From Osmia lignaria lignaria (lineage: Eukaryota; Arthropoda; Insecta; Hymenoptera; Megachilidae), in NCBI RefSeq assembly GCF_051020975.1, contig NW_027478161.1, positions 20,496,001-20,560,000 on the forward strand: 64,000 bases of DNA. The letters run 5' to 3'. Positions 35,901 to 49,010 of the stretch are shown in pieces (position 1 is the stretch's first letter; every line of letters starts with the position of its first letter). Both the position numbers and the translations under genes were made by a program. The notes beneath the pieces are model-generated. The model ran no database searches, was not told where the DNA came from, and saw only the letters and a list, made by a program, of their open reading frames with translations.

Positions 35901-36451
35901 TGGCATTTGCAGCTCGCAATAGTGCAGAGTTATCTCAAAGAAAGGGGCCACGGTGTTTCTGTATCTCTATTATGTTGGTGCGGCTTCGGAACTTTTAAAT
36001 ATCTTGATATATCTCGAGAACTACGCATCTGATCAAAAAATATCATAGAACATAAAAAGTAGGAAACTTAATTCTCTACAAAAAAGGTCTCTTAACATTT
36101 TACCATAGCTCGCTTCGTTTCCGAGATATTTGCAGATTTATCTCAAGGGAAGGGGCCTGACGGACATATTTCGAGATATTTCTTCTTCTTGTTGTTCTTC
36201 TTCTGCACAGCTAAGCTGGAAGTGGCATTTGCGGCTCGCACTAGTGCAGAGTTATCTCAAAGAAAGGGGCCACGGTGTTTCTGTATCTCTATTATGTTTG
36301 TGCGGCTTCGGAACTTTTAAATATCTCGATATATCTCGAAAACTGCGCTTCTGATCAAAAAATATCATAGAACATAAATTGTAGGAAACATAATTCTCTA
36401 CAAAAAAGGTCTCTTAACATTTTGCCATAGCTCGCTTCGTTTCCGAGATAT
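32910..36451 (+). repeat. Eleven-monomer block H-V-H-V-F-S1-S2-S3-S4-Q-L, copy 1
   Basis: A 3542-bp string repeated at 41282-44823, exactly 8372 bp (26 monomers) downstream. Shared rare markers include gtcttgtaag with gccaaagctc before the first V (33190-33210 and 41562-41582) and the lineage beta marker in L. The two strings diverge in subtype immediately outside: S4 against D on the left, F against N on the right. Confidence 0.88.
34518..36451 (+). repeat. HOR core S1-S2-S3-S4-Q-L, copy 2
   Basis: Same six monomers and the same 1934-bp length. L reads aaaactgcgc (G at 36345), the lineage beta marker shared with copies 4 and 5. It is preceded by H, V, H, V and F as in copy 4, and followed directly by another F and a further core. 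The two cores here are only 2256 bp apart. Confidence 0.92.
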
Positions 36452-36773
36452 TTGCAGATTTATCTCAAGGGAAGGTTCCTGACGGACATATTTCGAGATA
36501 TTTCTTCTTCTTGTTGTTCTTCTTCTGCACAGCTAAACTGGAAGTGGCTTTTCCAGCTCGCAATAGTGCAGAGTTATCTCAAAGAGAGGGGCCACGGTGT
36601 TTCTGTATCTCTATTATGTTGGTGCGGCTTCGGAACTTTTAAATATCTTGATATATCTCGAGAGCTACGCGTCTGATCAAAAAATATCATAGAACATAAA
36701 AAGTAGGAAACATAATTCTCTACAAAAAAGGTCTCTTAACATTTTGCCATAGCTCGCTTCGTTTCCGAGATAT

Positions 36774-38707
36774 TTGCAGATTTATCTCAAGGGAAGTGGC
36801 CTGACGGACATATTTCGAGATATTTCTTCTTCTTGTTGTTCTTCTTCTGCACAGCTAAGCTGGAAGTGGCATTTGCGGCTCGCACTAGTGCAGAGTTATC
36901 TCAAAGAAAGGGGCCACGGTGTTTCTGTATCTCTATTATGTTGGTGCGGCTTCGGAACTTTTAAATATCTTGATATATCTCGAGAACTACGCATCTGATC
37001 AAAAAATATCATAGAACATAAAAAGTAGGAAACATAATTCTCTACAAAAAAGGTCTCTTAACATTTTGCCATAGCTCGCTTCGTTTCCGAGATATTTGCA
37101 GATTTATCTCAAGGGAAGTGGCCTGACGGACATATTTCGAGATATTTCTTCTTCTTGTTGTTCTTCTTCTGCACAGCTAAACTGGAAGTGGCTTTTCCAG
37201 CTCGCAATAGTGCAGAGTTATCTCAAAGAGAGGGGCCACGGTGTTTCTGTATCTCTATTATGTTGTTGCGGCTTCGGAACTTTTAAATATCTTGATATAT
37301 CTCGAGAGCTACGCGTCTGATCAAAAAATATCATAGAACATAAAAAGTAGGAAACATAATTCTCTACAAAAAAGGTCTCTTAACATTTTGCCATAGCTCG
37401 CTTCGTTTCCGCGATATTTGCAGATTTATCTCAAGGGAAGTGGCCTGACGGACATATTTCGAGATATTTCTACTTCTTGTTGTTCTTCTTCTGCACAGCT
37501 AAGCTGGAAGTGGCATTTGCGGCTCGCACTAGTGCAGAGTTATCTCAAAGAAAGGGGCTACGGTGTTTCTGTATCTCTATTATGTTGGTGCGGCTTCGGA
37601 ACTTTTAAATATCTTGATATATCTCGAGAACTACGCATCTGATCAAAAAATATCATAGAACATAAAAAGTAGGAAACATAATTCTCTACAAAAAAGGTCT
37701 CTTAACATTTTGCCATAGCTCGCTTCGTTTCCGAGATATTTGCAGATTTATCTCAAGGGAAGTGGCCTGACGGACATATTTCGAGATATTTCTTCTTCTT
37801 GTTGTTCTTCTTCTGCACAGCTAAGCTGGAAGTGGCATTTGCGGCTCGCACTAGTGCAGAGTTATCTCAAAGAAAGGGGCCACGGTGTTTCTGTATCCCT
37901 ATTATGTTGGTGCGGCTTCGGAACTTTTAAATATATTTCGATATATCTCGAAAACTACGCTTCTGATCAAAAAATATCATAGAACATAAATTGTAGGAAA
38001 CATAATTCTCTACAAAAAACTTCTCTTAACATTTTGCCATAGCTCGCTTCGTTTCCGAGATATTTGCAGATTCAGCTCAAAGGAACTGGCCTGACGGACA
38101 TATTTCGAGATATTTCTTCTTCTTGTTGTTCTTCCTCTGCACAGCTAAGCTGGAAGTGGCATTTGCAGCTCGCAATAGTGCAGAGTTATCTCAAAGAAAG
38201 GGGCCACGGTGTTTCTGTATCTCTATTATGTTGGTGCGGCTTCGGAACTTTTAAATATCTTGATATATCTCGAGAACTACGCATCTGATCAAAAAATATC
38301 ATAGAACATAAAAAGTAGGAAACTTAATTCTCTACAAAAAAGGTCTCTTAACATTTTACCATAGCTCGCTTCGTTTCCGAGATATTTGCAGATTTATCTC
38401 AAGGGAAGGGGCCTGACGGACATATTTCGAGATATTTCTTCTTCTTGTTGTTCTTCTTCTGCACAGCTAAGCTGGAAGTGGCATTTGCGGCTCGCACTAG
38501 TGCAGAGTTATCTCAAAGAAAGGGGCCACGGTGTTTCTGTATCTCTATTATGTTTGTGCGGCTTCGGAACTTTTAAATATCTCGATATATCTCGAAAACT
38601 ACGCTTCTGATCAAAAAATATCATAGAACATAAATTGTAGGAAACATAATTCTCTACAAAAAAGGTCTCTTAACATTTTGCCATAGCTCGCTTCGTTTCC
38701 GAGATAT
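36774..38707 (+). repeat. HOR core S1-S2-S3-S4-Q-L, copy 3
   Basis: Same order and length. L reads aaaactacgc (lineage alpha). A private change, gtttccgcgatattt at about 37411, is found in no other copy. It is followed by N, S5, C, H and P, matching copies 1 and 6. Confidence 0.92.
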
Positions 38708-41281
38708 TTGCAGATTTATCTCAAGGGAAGGGGCCTAACGGACATATTTCGAGATATTTCTTCTTCTTGTTGTTCTTCTTCTGCACAGCTAAACTGGAAG
38801 TGGCTTTTCCAGCTCGCAATAGTGCAGAGTTATCTCAAAGAAAGGGGCCACGGTGTTTCTGTATCTCTATTATGTTGGTGCGGCTTCGGAACTTTTAAAT
38901 ATCTTGATATATCTCGAGAACTACGCATCTGATCAAAAAATATCATAGAACATAAAAAGTAGGAAACATAATTCTCTACAAAAAAGGTCTCTTAACATTT
39001 TGCCATAGCTCGCTTCGTTTCCGAGATATTTGCAGATTTATCTCAAGGGAAGTGGCCTGACGGACATATTTCGAGATATTTCTTCTTCTTGTTGTTCTTC
39101 TTCTGCACAGCTAAGCTGGAAGTGGCATTTGCGGCTCGCACTAGTGCAGAGTTATCTCAAAGAAAGGGGCCACGGTGTTTCTGTATCTCTATTATGTTGG
39201 TGCGGCTTCGGAACTTTTAAATATCTTGATATATCTCGAGAACTACGCATCTGATCAGAAAATATCATAGAAGATAAAAAGTAGGAAACTTAATTCTTTA
39301 CAAAAAACGTCTCTTAACATTTTGCCATAGCTCGCTTCGTTTCCGAGATATTTGCAGATTTATCTCAAGGGAAGGGGCCTGACGGACATATTTCGAGATA
39401 TTTCTTCTTCTTGTTGTTCTTCTTCTGCACAGCTAAGCTGGAAGTGGCATTTGCGGCTCGCACTAGTGCAGAGTTATCTCAAAGAAAGGGGCCACGGTGT
39501 TTCTGTATCTCTATTATGTTGGTGCTGCTTCGGAACTTTTAAATATCTCGATATATCTCGAAAACTACGCTTCTGATCAAAAAATATCATAGAACATAAA
39601 TTGTAGGAAACATAATTCTCTACAAAAAACGTCTCTTAACATTTTGCCATAGCTCGCTTCGTTTCCGAGATATTTGCAGATTCATCTCAAGGGAAGGGGC
39701 CTAACGGACATATTTCGAGATATTTCTTCTTCTTGTTGTTCTTCTTCTGCACAGCTAAACTGGAAGTGGCATTTCCAGCTCGCAATAGTACAGAGTTATC
39801 TCAAAGAAAGGGGCCACGGTGTTTCTGTATCTCTATTATGTTGGTGCGGCTTCGGAACTTTCAAATATCTTGATATATCTCGAGAACTACGCATCTGATC
39901 AAAAAATATCATAGAACATAAAAAGTAGGAAACTTAATTCTCTACAAAAACGTCTCGTAAGATTTTGCCATAGCTCGCTTCGTTTCCGAGATATTTGCAG
40001 ATTAGCTCAAGGTAAGAGGCCTGACGGACATATTTCGAGATATTTCTTCTTCTTGTTGTTCTTCTTCTGCACAGCTAAGCTGGAAGTGGCATTTACAGCT
40101 CGCAATAGTGCATAGTTATCTGAAAGAAAGGGGCCACGGTGTTTCAGTATCTCTATTATGTTGGTGCGGCTTCGGAACATTTAAATATCTTGATATATCT
40201 CGAGAACTACGCATCTGATCAAAAAATCTCATAGAACATAAAAAGTAGGAAACTCAATTCTCTACAAAAAAGGTCTCTTAACATTTTGCAATAGCTCGCT
40301 TCGTTTCCGAGATATTTGCAGATTTATCTCAAGGGAAGGGGCCTGACGGACATATTTCGAGACATTTCTTCTTCTTGTTGCTCTTCTTCTGCACAGCTAA
40401 GCTGGAAGTGGCATTTGCGGCTCGCACTAGTGCAGAGTTATCTCAAAGAAAGGGGCCACGGTGTTTCTGTATCTCTATTATGTTGGTGCTGCTTCGGAAC
40501 TTTTAAATATCTCGATATATCTCGAAAACTACGCTTCTGATCAAAAAATATCATAGAACATAAATTGTAGGAAACATAATTCTCTACAAAAAACGTCTCT
40601 TAACATTTTGCCATAGCTCGCTTCGTTTCCGAGATATTTGCAGATTTATCTCAAGGGAAGGGGCCTAACGGACATATTTCGAGATATTTCTTCTACTTGT
40701 TGTTCTTCTTCTGCACAGCTAAACTGGAAGTGGCATTTCCAGCTCGCAATAGTACAGAGTTATCTCAAAGAAAGGGGCCACGGTGTTTCTGTATCTCTAT
40801 TATGTTGGTGCGGCTTCGGAACTTTTAAATATCTTGATATATCTCGAGAACTACGCGTCTGATCAAAAAATATCATAGAACATAAAAAGTAGGAAACTTA
40901 ATTCTCTACAAAAAAGGTCTCTTAACATTTTGCCATAGCTCTCTTCGTTTCCGAGATATTTGCAGATTTATCTCAAGGGAAGGGGCCTGACGGACACATT
41001 TCGAGATATTTCTTCTTCTTGTTGTTCTTCTTCTGCACAGCTAAGCTGGAAGTGGCATTTGCAGCTCGCAATAGTGCAGAGTTATCTCAAAGAAAGGGGC
41101 CACGGTGTTTCTGTATCTCTATTATGTTGGTGCTGCTTCGGAACTTTTAAATATCTCGATATATCTCGAAAACTACACTTCTGATCAAAAAATATCATAG
41201 AACATAAATTGTAGGAAACATAATTCTCTACAAAAAACGTCTCTAAACATTTTGCCATAGCTCGCTTCGTTTCCGAGATAT

Positions 41282-44200
41282 TTGCAGATTCATCTCAAGG
41301 GAAGGGGCCTAACGGACATATTTCGAGATATTTCTTCTTCTTGTTGTTCTTCTTCTGCACAGCTAAACTGGAAGTGGCATTTCCAGCTCGCAATAGTACA
41401 GAGTTATCTCAAAGAAAGGGGCCACGGTGTTTCTGTATCTCTATTATGTTGGTGCGGCTTCGGAACTTTTAAATATCTTGATATATCTCGAGAACTACGC
41501 ATCTGATCAAAAAATATCATAGAACATAAAAAGTAGGAAACTTAATTCTCTACAAAAAAGTCTTGTAAGATTTTGCCAAAGCTCGCTTCGTTTCCGAGAT
41601 ATTTGCAGATTTATCTCAAGGTAAGGGGCCTGACGGACATATTTCGAGATATTTCTTCTTCTTGTTGTTCTTCTTCTGCACAGCTAAGCTGGAAGTGGCA
41701 TTTACAGCTCGCAATAGTGCATAGTTATCTGAAAGAAAGGGGCCACGGTGTTTCTGTATCTCTATTATGTTGGTGCGGCTTCGGAACTTTTAAATATCTT
41801 GATATATCTCGAGAACTACGCATCTGATCAAAAAATATCATAGAACATAAAAAGTAGGAAACTCAATTCTCTACAAAAAAGGTCTCTAAACATTTTGCCA
41901 TAGCTCGCTTCGTTTCCGAGATATTTGCAGATTCATCTCAAGGGAAGGGGCCTAACGGACATATTTCGAGATATTTCTTCTTCTTGTTGTTCTTCTTCTG
42001 CACAGCTAAACTGGAAGTGGCATTTCCAGCTCGCAATAGTACAGAGTTATCTCAAAGAAAGGGGCCACGGTGTTTCTGTATCTCTATTATGTTGGTGCGG
42101 CTTCGGAACTTTTAAATATCTTGATATATCTCGAGAACTACGCATCTGATCAAAAAATATCATAGAACATAAAAAGTAGGAAACTTAATTCTCTACAAAA
42201 AAGTCTCGTAAGATTTTGCCATAGCTCGCTTCGTTTCCGAGATATTTGCAGATTTATCTCAAGGTAAGGGGCCTGACGGACATATTTCGAGATATTTCTT
42301 CTTCTTGTTGTTCTTCTTCTGCACAGCTAAGCTGGAAGTGGCATTTACAGCTCGCAATAGTGCATAGTTATCTGAAAGAAAGGGGCCACGGTGTTTCTGT
42401 ATCTCTATTATGTTGGTGCGGCTTCGGAACTTTTAAATATCTCGATATATCTCGAAAACTACGCTTCTGATCAAAAAATATCATAGAACATAAATTGTAG
42501 GAAACATAATTCTCTACAAAAAAGGTCTCTTAACATTTTGCCATAGCTCGCTTCGTTTCCGAGATATTTGCAGATTTATCTCAAGGGAAGGTTCCTGACG
42601 GACATATTTCGAGATATTTCTTCTTCTTGTTGTTCTTCTTCTGCACAGCTAAACTGGAAGTGGCTTTTCCAGCTCGCAATAGTGCAGAGTTATCTCAAAG
42701 AGAGGGGCCACGGTGTTTCTGTATCTCTATTATGTTGGTGCGGCTTCGGAACTTTTAAATATCTTGATATATCTCGAGAGCTACGCGTCTGATCAAAAAA
42801 TATCATAGAACATAAAAAGTAGGAAACATAATTCTCTACAAAAAAGGTCTCTTAACATTTTGCCATAGCTCGCTTCGTTTCCGAGATATTTGCAGATTTA
42901 TCTCAAGGGAAGTGGCCTGACGGACATATTTCGAGATATTTCTTCTTCTTGTTGTTCTTCTTCTGCACAGCTAAGCTGGAAGTGGCATTTGCGGCTCGCA
43001 CTAGTGCAGAGTTATCTCAAAGAAAGGGGCCACGGTGTTTCTGTATCTCTATTATGTTGGTGCGGCTTCGGAACTTTTAAATATCTTGATATATCTCGAG
43101 AACTACGCATCTGATCAAAAAATATCATAGAACATAAAAAGTAGGAAACATAATTCTCTACAAAAAAGGTCTCTTAACATTTTGCCATAGCTCGCTTCGT
43201 TTCCGAGATATTTGCAGATTTATCTCAAGGGAAGTGGCCTGACGGACATATTTCGAGATATTTCTTCTTCTTGTTGTTCTTCTTCTGCACAGCTAAACTG
43301 GAAGTGGCTTTTCCAGCTCGCAATAGTGCAGAGTTATCTCAAAGAGAGGGGCCACGGTGTTTCTGTATCTCTATTATGTTGTTGCGGCTTCGGAACTTTT
43401 AAATATCTTGATATATCTCGAGAGCTACGCGTCTGATCAAAAAATATCATAGAACATAAAAAGTAGGAAACATAATTCTCTACAAAAAAGGTCTCTTAAC
43501 ATTTTGCCATAGCTCGCTTCGTTTCCGAGATATTTGCAGATTTATCTCAAGGGAAGTGGCCTGACGGACATATTTCGAGATATTTCTACTTCTTGTTGTT
43601 CTTCTTCTGCACAGCTAAGCTGGAAGTGGCATTTGCGGCTCGCACTAGTGCAGAGTTATCTCAAAGAAAGGGGCTACGGTGTTTCTGTATCTCTATTATG
43701 TTGGTGCGGCTTCGGAACTTTTAAATATCTTGATATATCTCGAGAACTACGCATCTGATCAAAAAATATCATAGAACATAAAAAGTAGGAAACATAATTC
43801 TCTACAAAAAAGGTCTCTTAACATTTTGCCATAGCTCGCTTCGTTTCCGAGATATTTGCAGATTTATCTCAAGGGAAGTGGCCTGACGGACATATTTCGA
43901 GATATTTCTTCTTCTTGTTGTTCTTCTTCTGCACAGCTAAGCTGGAAGTGGCATTTGCGGCTCGCACTAGTGCAGAGTTATCTCAAAGAAAGGGGCCACG
44001 GTGTTTCTGTATCCCTATTATGTTGGTGCGGCTTCGGAACTTTTAAATATATTTCGATATATCTCGAAAACTACGCTTCTGATCAAAAAATATCATAGAA
44101 CATAAATTGTAGGAAACATAATTCTCTACAAAAAACTTCTCTTAACATTTTGCCATAGCTCGCTTCGTTTCCGAGATATTTGCAGATTCAGCTCAAAGGA

Positions 44201-44823
44201 ACTGGCCTGACGGACATATTTCGAGATATTTCTTCTTCTTGTTGTTCTTCCTCTGCACAGCTAAGCTGGAAGTGGCATTTGCAGCTCGCAATAGTGCAGA
44301 GTTATCTCAAAGAAAGGGGCCACGGTGTTTCTGTATCTCTATTATGTTGGTGCGGCTTCGGAACTTTTAAATATCTTGATATATCTCGAGAACTACGCAT
44401 CTGATCAAAAAATATCATAGAACATAAAAAGTAGGAAACTTAATTCTCTACAAAAAAGGTCTCTTAACATTTTACCATAGCTCGCTTCGTTTCCGAGATA
44501 TTTGCAGATTTATCTCAAGGGAAGGGGCCTGACGGACATATTTCGAGATATTTCTTCTTCTTGTTGTTCTTCTTCTGCACAGCTAAGCTGGAAGTGGCAT
44601 TTGCGGCTCGCACTAGTGCAGAGTTATCTCAAAGAAAGGGGCCACGGTGTTTCTGTATCTCTATTATGTTTGTGCGGCTTCGGAACTTTTAAATATCTCG
44701 ATATATCTCGAAAACTGCGCTTCTGATCAAAAAATATCATAGAACATAAATTGTAGGAAACATAATTCTCTACAAAAAAGGTCTCTTAACATTTTGCCAT
44801 AGCTCGCTTCGTTTCCGAGATAT
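41282..44823 (+). repeat. Eleven-monomer block H-V-H-V-F-S1-S2-S3-S4-Q-L, copy 2
   Basis: Partner of 32910-36451. The order and the gtcttgtaag and gccaaagctc markers are the same. A visible difference is aatagtgcagag in F here against aatagtccagag in copy 1. It overlaps HOR core copy 4 and continues into N-L-N, which is shared with core copy 5. Confidence 0.88.
42890..44823 (+). repeat. HOR core S1-S2-S3-S4-Q-L, copy 4
   Basis: Same order and length. L reads aaaactgcgc (G at 44717; lineage beta). The left flank H-V-H-V-F matches copy 2, and the right flank N-L-N matches copy 5, so this copy links the two. Confidence 0.92.
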
Positions 44824-47076
44824 TTGCAGATTTATCTCAAGGGAAGGGGCCTAACGGACATATTTCGAGATATTTCTTCTTCTTGTTGTTCTTCTTCTGC
44901 ACAGCTAAACTGGAAGTGGCTTTTCCAGCTCGCAATAGTGCAGAGTTATCTCAAAGAAAGGGGCCACGGTGTTTCTGTATCTCTATTATGTTGGTGCGGC
45001 TTCGGAACTTTTAAATATCTTGATATATCTCGAGAACTACGCATCTGATCAAAAAATATCATAGAACATAAAAAGTAGGAAACTTAATTCTCTACAAAAA
45101 AGGTCTCTTAACATTTTACCATAGCTCGCTTCGTTTCCGAGATATTTGCAGATTTATCTCAAGGGAAGGGGCCTGACGGACATATTTCGAGATATTTCTT
45201 CTTCTTGTTGTTCTTCTTCTGCACAGCTAAGCTGGAAGTGGCATTTGCGGCTCGCACTAGTGCAGAGTTATCTCAAAGAAAGGGGCCACGGTGTTTCTGT
45301 ATCTCTATTATGTTTGTGCGGCTTCGGAACTTTTAAATATCTCGATATATCTCGAAAACTACGCTTCTGATCAAAAAATATCATAGAACATAAATTGTAG
45401 GAAACATAATTCTCTACAAAAAAGGTCTCTTAACATTTTGCCATAGCTCGCTTCGTTTCCGAGATATTTGCAGATTTATCTCAAGGGAAGGGGCCTAACG
45501 GACATATTTCGAGATATTTCTTCTTCTTGTTGTTCTTCTTCTGCACAGCTAAACTGGAAGTGGCTTTTCCAGCTCGCAATAGTGCAGAGTTATCTCAAAG
45601 AAAGGGGCCACGGTGTTTCTGTATCTCTATTATGTTGGTGCGGCTTCGGAACTTTTAAATATCTTCATATATCTCGAGAACTACGCATCTGATCAAAAAA
45701 TATCATAGAACATAAAAAGTAGGAAACTTAATTCTCTACAAAAAAGTCTCGTAAGATTTTGCCATAGCTCGCTTCGTTTCCGAGATATTTGCAGATTTAT
45801 CTCAAGGTAAGGGGCCTGACGGACATATTTCGAGATATTTCTTCTTCTTGTTGTTCTTCTTCTGCACAGCTAAGCTGGAAGTGGCATTTACAGCTCGCAA
45901 TAGTGCATAGTTATCTGAAAGAAAGGGGCCACGGTGTTTCTGTATCTCTATTATGTTGGTGCGGCTTCGGAACTTTTAAATATCTCGATATATCTCGAAA
46001 ACTACGCTTCTGATCAAAAAATATCATAGAACATAAATTGTAGGAAACATAATTCTCTACAAAAAAGGTCTCTTAACATTTTGCCATAGCTCGCTTCGTT
46101 TCCGAGATATTTGCAGATTTATCTCAAGGGAAGGTTCCTGACGGACATATTTCGAGATATTTCTTCTTCTTGTTGTTCTTCTTCTGCACAGCTAAACTGG
46201 AAGTGGCTTTTCCAGCTCGCAATAGTGCAGAGTTATCTCAAAGAGAGGGGCCACGGTGTTTCTGTATCTCTATTATGTTGGTGCGGCTTCGGAACTTTTA
46301 AATATCTTGATATATCTCGAGAGCTACGCGTCTGATCAAAAAATATCATAGAACATAAAAAGTAGGAAACATAATTCTCTACAAAAAAGGTCTCTTAACA
46401 TTTTGCCATAGCTCGCTTCGTTTCCGAGATATTTGCAGATTTATCTCAAGGGAAGTGGCCTGACGGACATATTTCGAGATATTTCTTCTTCTTGTTGTTC
46501 TTCTTCTGCACAGCTAAGCTGGAAGTGGCATTTGCGGCTCGCACTAGTGCAGAGTTATCTCAAAGAAAGGGGCCACGGTGTTTCTGTATCTCTATTATGT
46601 TGGTGCGGCTTCGGAACTTTTAAATATCTTGATATATCTCGAGAACTACGCATCTGATCAAAAAATATCATAGAACATAAAAAGTAGGAAACATAATTCT
46701 CTACAAAAAAGGTCTCTTAACATTTTGCCATAGCTCGCTTCGTTTCCGAGATATTTGCAGATTTATCTCAAGGGAAGTGGCCTGACGGACATATTTCGAG
46801 ATATTTCTTCTTCTTGTTGTTCTTCTTCTGCACAGCTAAACTGGAAGTGGCTTTTCCAGCTCGCAATAGTGCAGAGTTATCTCAAAGAGAGGGGCCACGG
46901 TGTTTCTGTATCTCTATTATGTTGGTGCGGCTTCGGAACTTTTAAATATCTTGATATATCTCGAGAGCTACGCGTCTGATCAAAAAATATCATAGAACAT
47001 AAAAAGTAGGAAACATAATTCTCTACAAAAAAGGTCTCTTAACATTTTGCCATAGCTCGCTTCGTTTCCGAGATAT

Positions 47077-49010
47077 TTGCAGATTTATCTCAAGGGAAGT
47101 GGCCTGACGGACATATTTCGAGATATTTCTTCTTCTTGTTGTTCTTCTTCTGCACAGCTAAGCTGGAAGTGGCATTTGCGGCTCGCACTAGTGCAGAGTT
47201 ATCTCAAAGAAAGGGGCCACGGTGTTTCTGTATCTCTATTATGTTGGTGCGGCTTCGGAACTTTTAAATATCTTGATATATCTCGAGAACTACGCATCTG
47301 ATCAAAAAATATCATAGAACATAAAAAGTAGGAAACATAATTCTCTACAAAAAAGGTCTCTTAACATTTTGCCATAGCTCGCTTCGTTTCCGAGATATTT
47401 GCAGATTTATCTCAAGGGAAGTGGCCTGACGGACATATTTCGAGATATTTCTTCTTCTTGTTGTTCTTCTTCTGCACAGCTAAACTGGAAGTGGCTTTTC
47501 CAGCTCGCAATAGTGCAGAGTTATCTCAAAGAGAGGGGCCACGGTGTTTCTGTATCTCTATTATGTTGTTGCGGCTTCGGAACTTTTAAATATCTTGATA
47601 TATCTCGAGAGCTACGCGTCTGATCAAAAAATATCATAGAACATAAAAAGTAGGAAACATAATTCTCTACAAAAAAGGTCTCTTAACATTTTGCCATAGC
47701 TCGCTTCGTTTCCGAGATATTTGCAGATTTATCTCAAGGGAAGTGGCCTGACGGACATATTTCGAGATATTTCTACTTCTTGTTGTTCTTCTTCTGCACA
47801 GCTAAGCTGGAAGTGGCATTTGCGGCTCGCACTAGTGCAGAGTTATCTCAAAGAAAGGGGCTACGGTGTTTCTGTATCTCTATTATGTTGGTGCGGCTTC
47901 GGAACTTTTAAATATCTTGATATATCTCGAGAACTACGCATCTGATCAAAAAATATCATAGAACATAAAAAGTAGGAAACATAATTCTCTACAAAAAAGG
48001 TCTCTTAACATTTTGCCATAGCTCGCTTCGTTTCCGAGATATTTGCAGATTTATCTCAAGGGAAGTGGCCTGACGGACATATTTCGAGATATTTCTTCTT
48101 CTTGTTGTTCTTCTTCTGCACAGCTAAGCTGGAAGTGGCATTTGCGGCTCGCACTAGTGCAGAGTTATCTCAAAGAAAGGGGCCACGGTGTTTCTGTATC
48201 CCTATTATGTTGGTGCGGCTTCGGAACTTTTAAATATATTTCGATATATCTCGAAAACTACGCTTCTGATCAAAAAATATCATAGAACATAAATTGTAGG
48301 AAACATAATTCTCTACAAAAAACTTCTCTTAACATTTTGCCATAGCTCGCTTCGTTTCCGAGATATTTGCAGATTCAGCTCAAAGGAACTGGCCTGACGG
48401 ACATATTTCGAGATATTTCTTCTTCTTGTTGTTCTTCCTCTGCACAGCTAAGCTGGAAGTGGCATTTGCAGCTCGCAATAGTGCAGAGTTATCTCAAAGA
48501 AAGGGGCCACGGTGTTTCTGTATCTCTATTATGTTGGTGCGGCTTCGGAACTTTTAAATATCTTGATATATCTCGAGAACTACGCATCTGATCAAAAAAT
48601 ATCATAGAACATAAAAAGTAGGAAACTTAATTCTCTACAAAAAAGGTCTCTTAACATTTTACCATAGCTCGCTTCGTTTCCGAGATATTTGCAGATTTAT
48701 CTCAAGGGAAGGGGCCTGACGGACATATTTCGAGATATTTCTTCTTCTTGTTGTTCTTCTTCTGCACAGCTAAGCTGGAAGTGGCATTTGCGGCTCGCAC
48801 TAGTGCAGAGTTATCTCAAAGAAAGGGGCCACGGTGTTTCTGTATCTCTATTATGTTTGTGCGGCTTCGGAACTTTTAAATATCTCGATATATCTCGAAA
48901 ACTGCGCTTCTGATCAAAAAATATCATAGAACATAAATTGTAGGAAACATAATTCTCTACAAAAAAGGTCTCTTAACATTTTGCCATAGCTCGCTTCGTT
49001 TCCGAGATAT
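47077..49010 (+). repeat. HOR core S1-S2-S3-S4-Q-L, copy 5
   Basis: Same order and length, 4187 bp (13 monomers) after copy 4 and 4187 bp before copy 6. L reads aaaactgcgc (G at 48904; lineage beta). It is preceded by an extra S1-S2-like pair (46433-47076), in which the S2-like copy keeps gttggtgcgg instead of gttgttgcgg. Confidence 0.92.
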
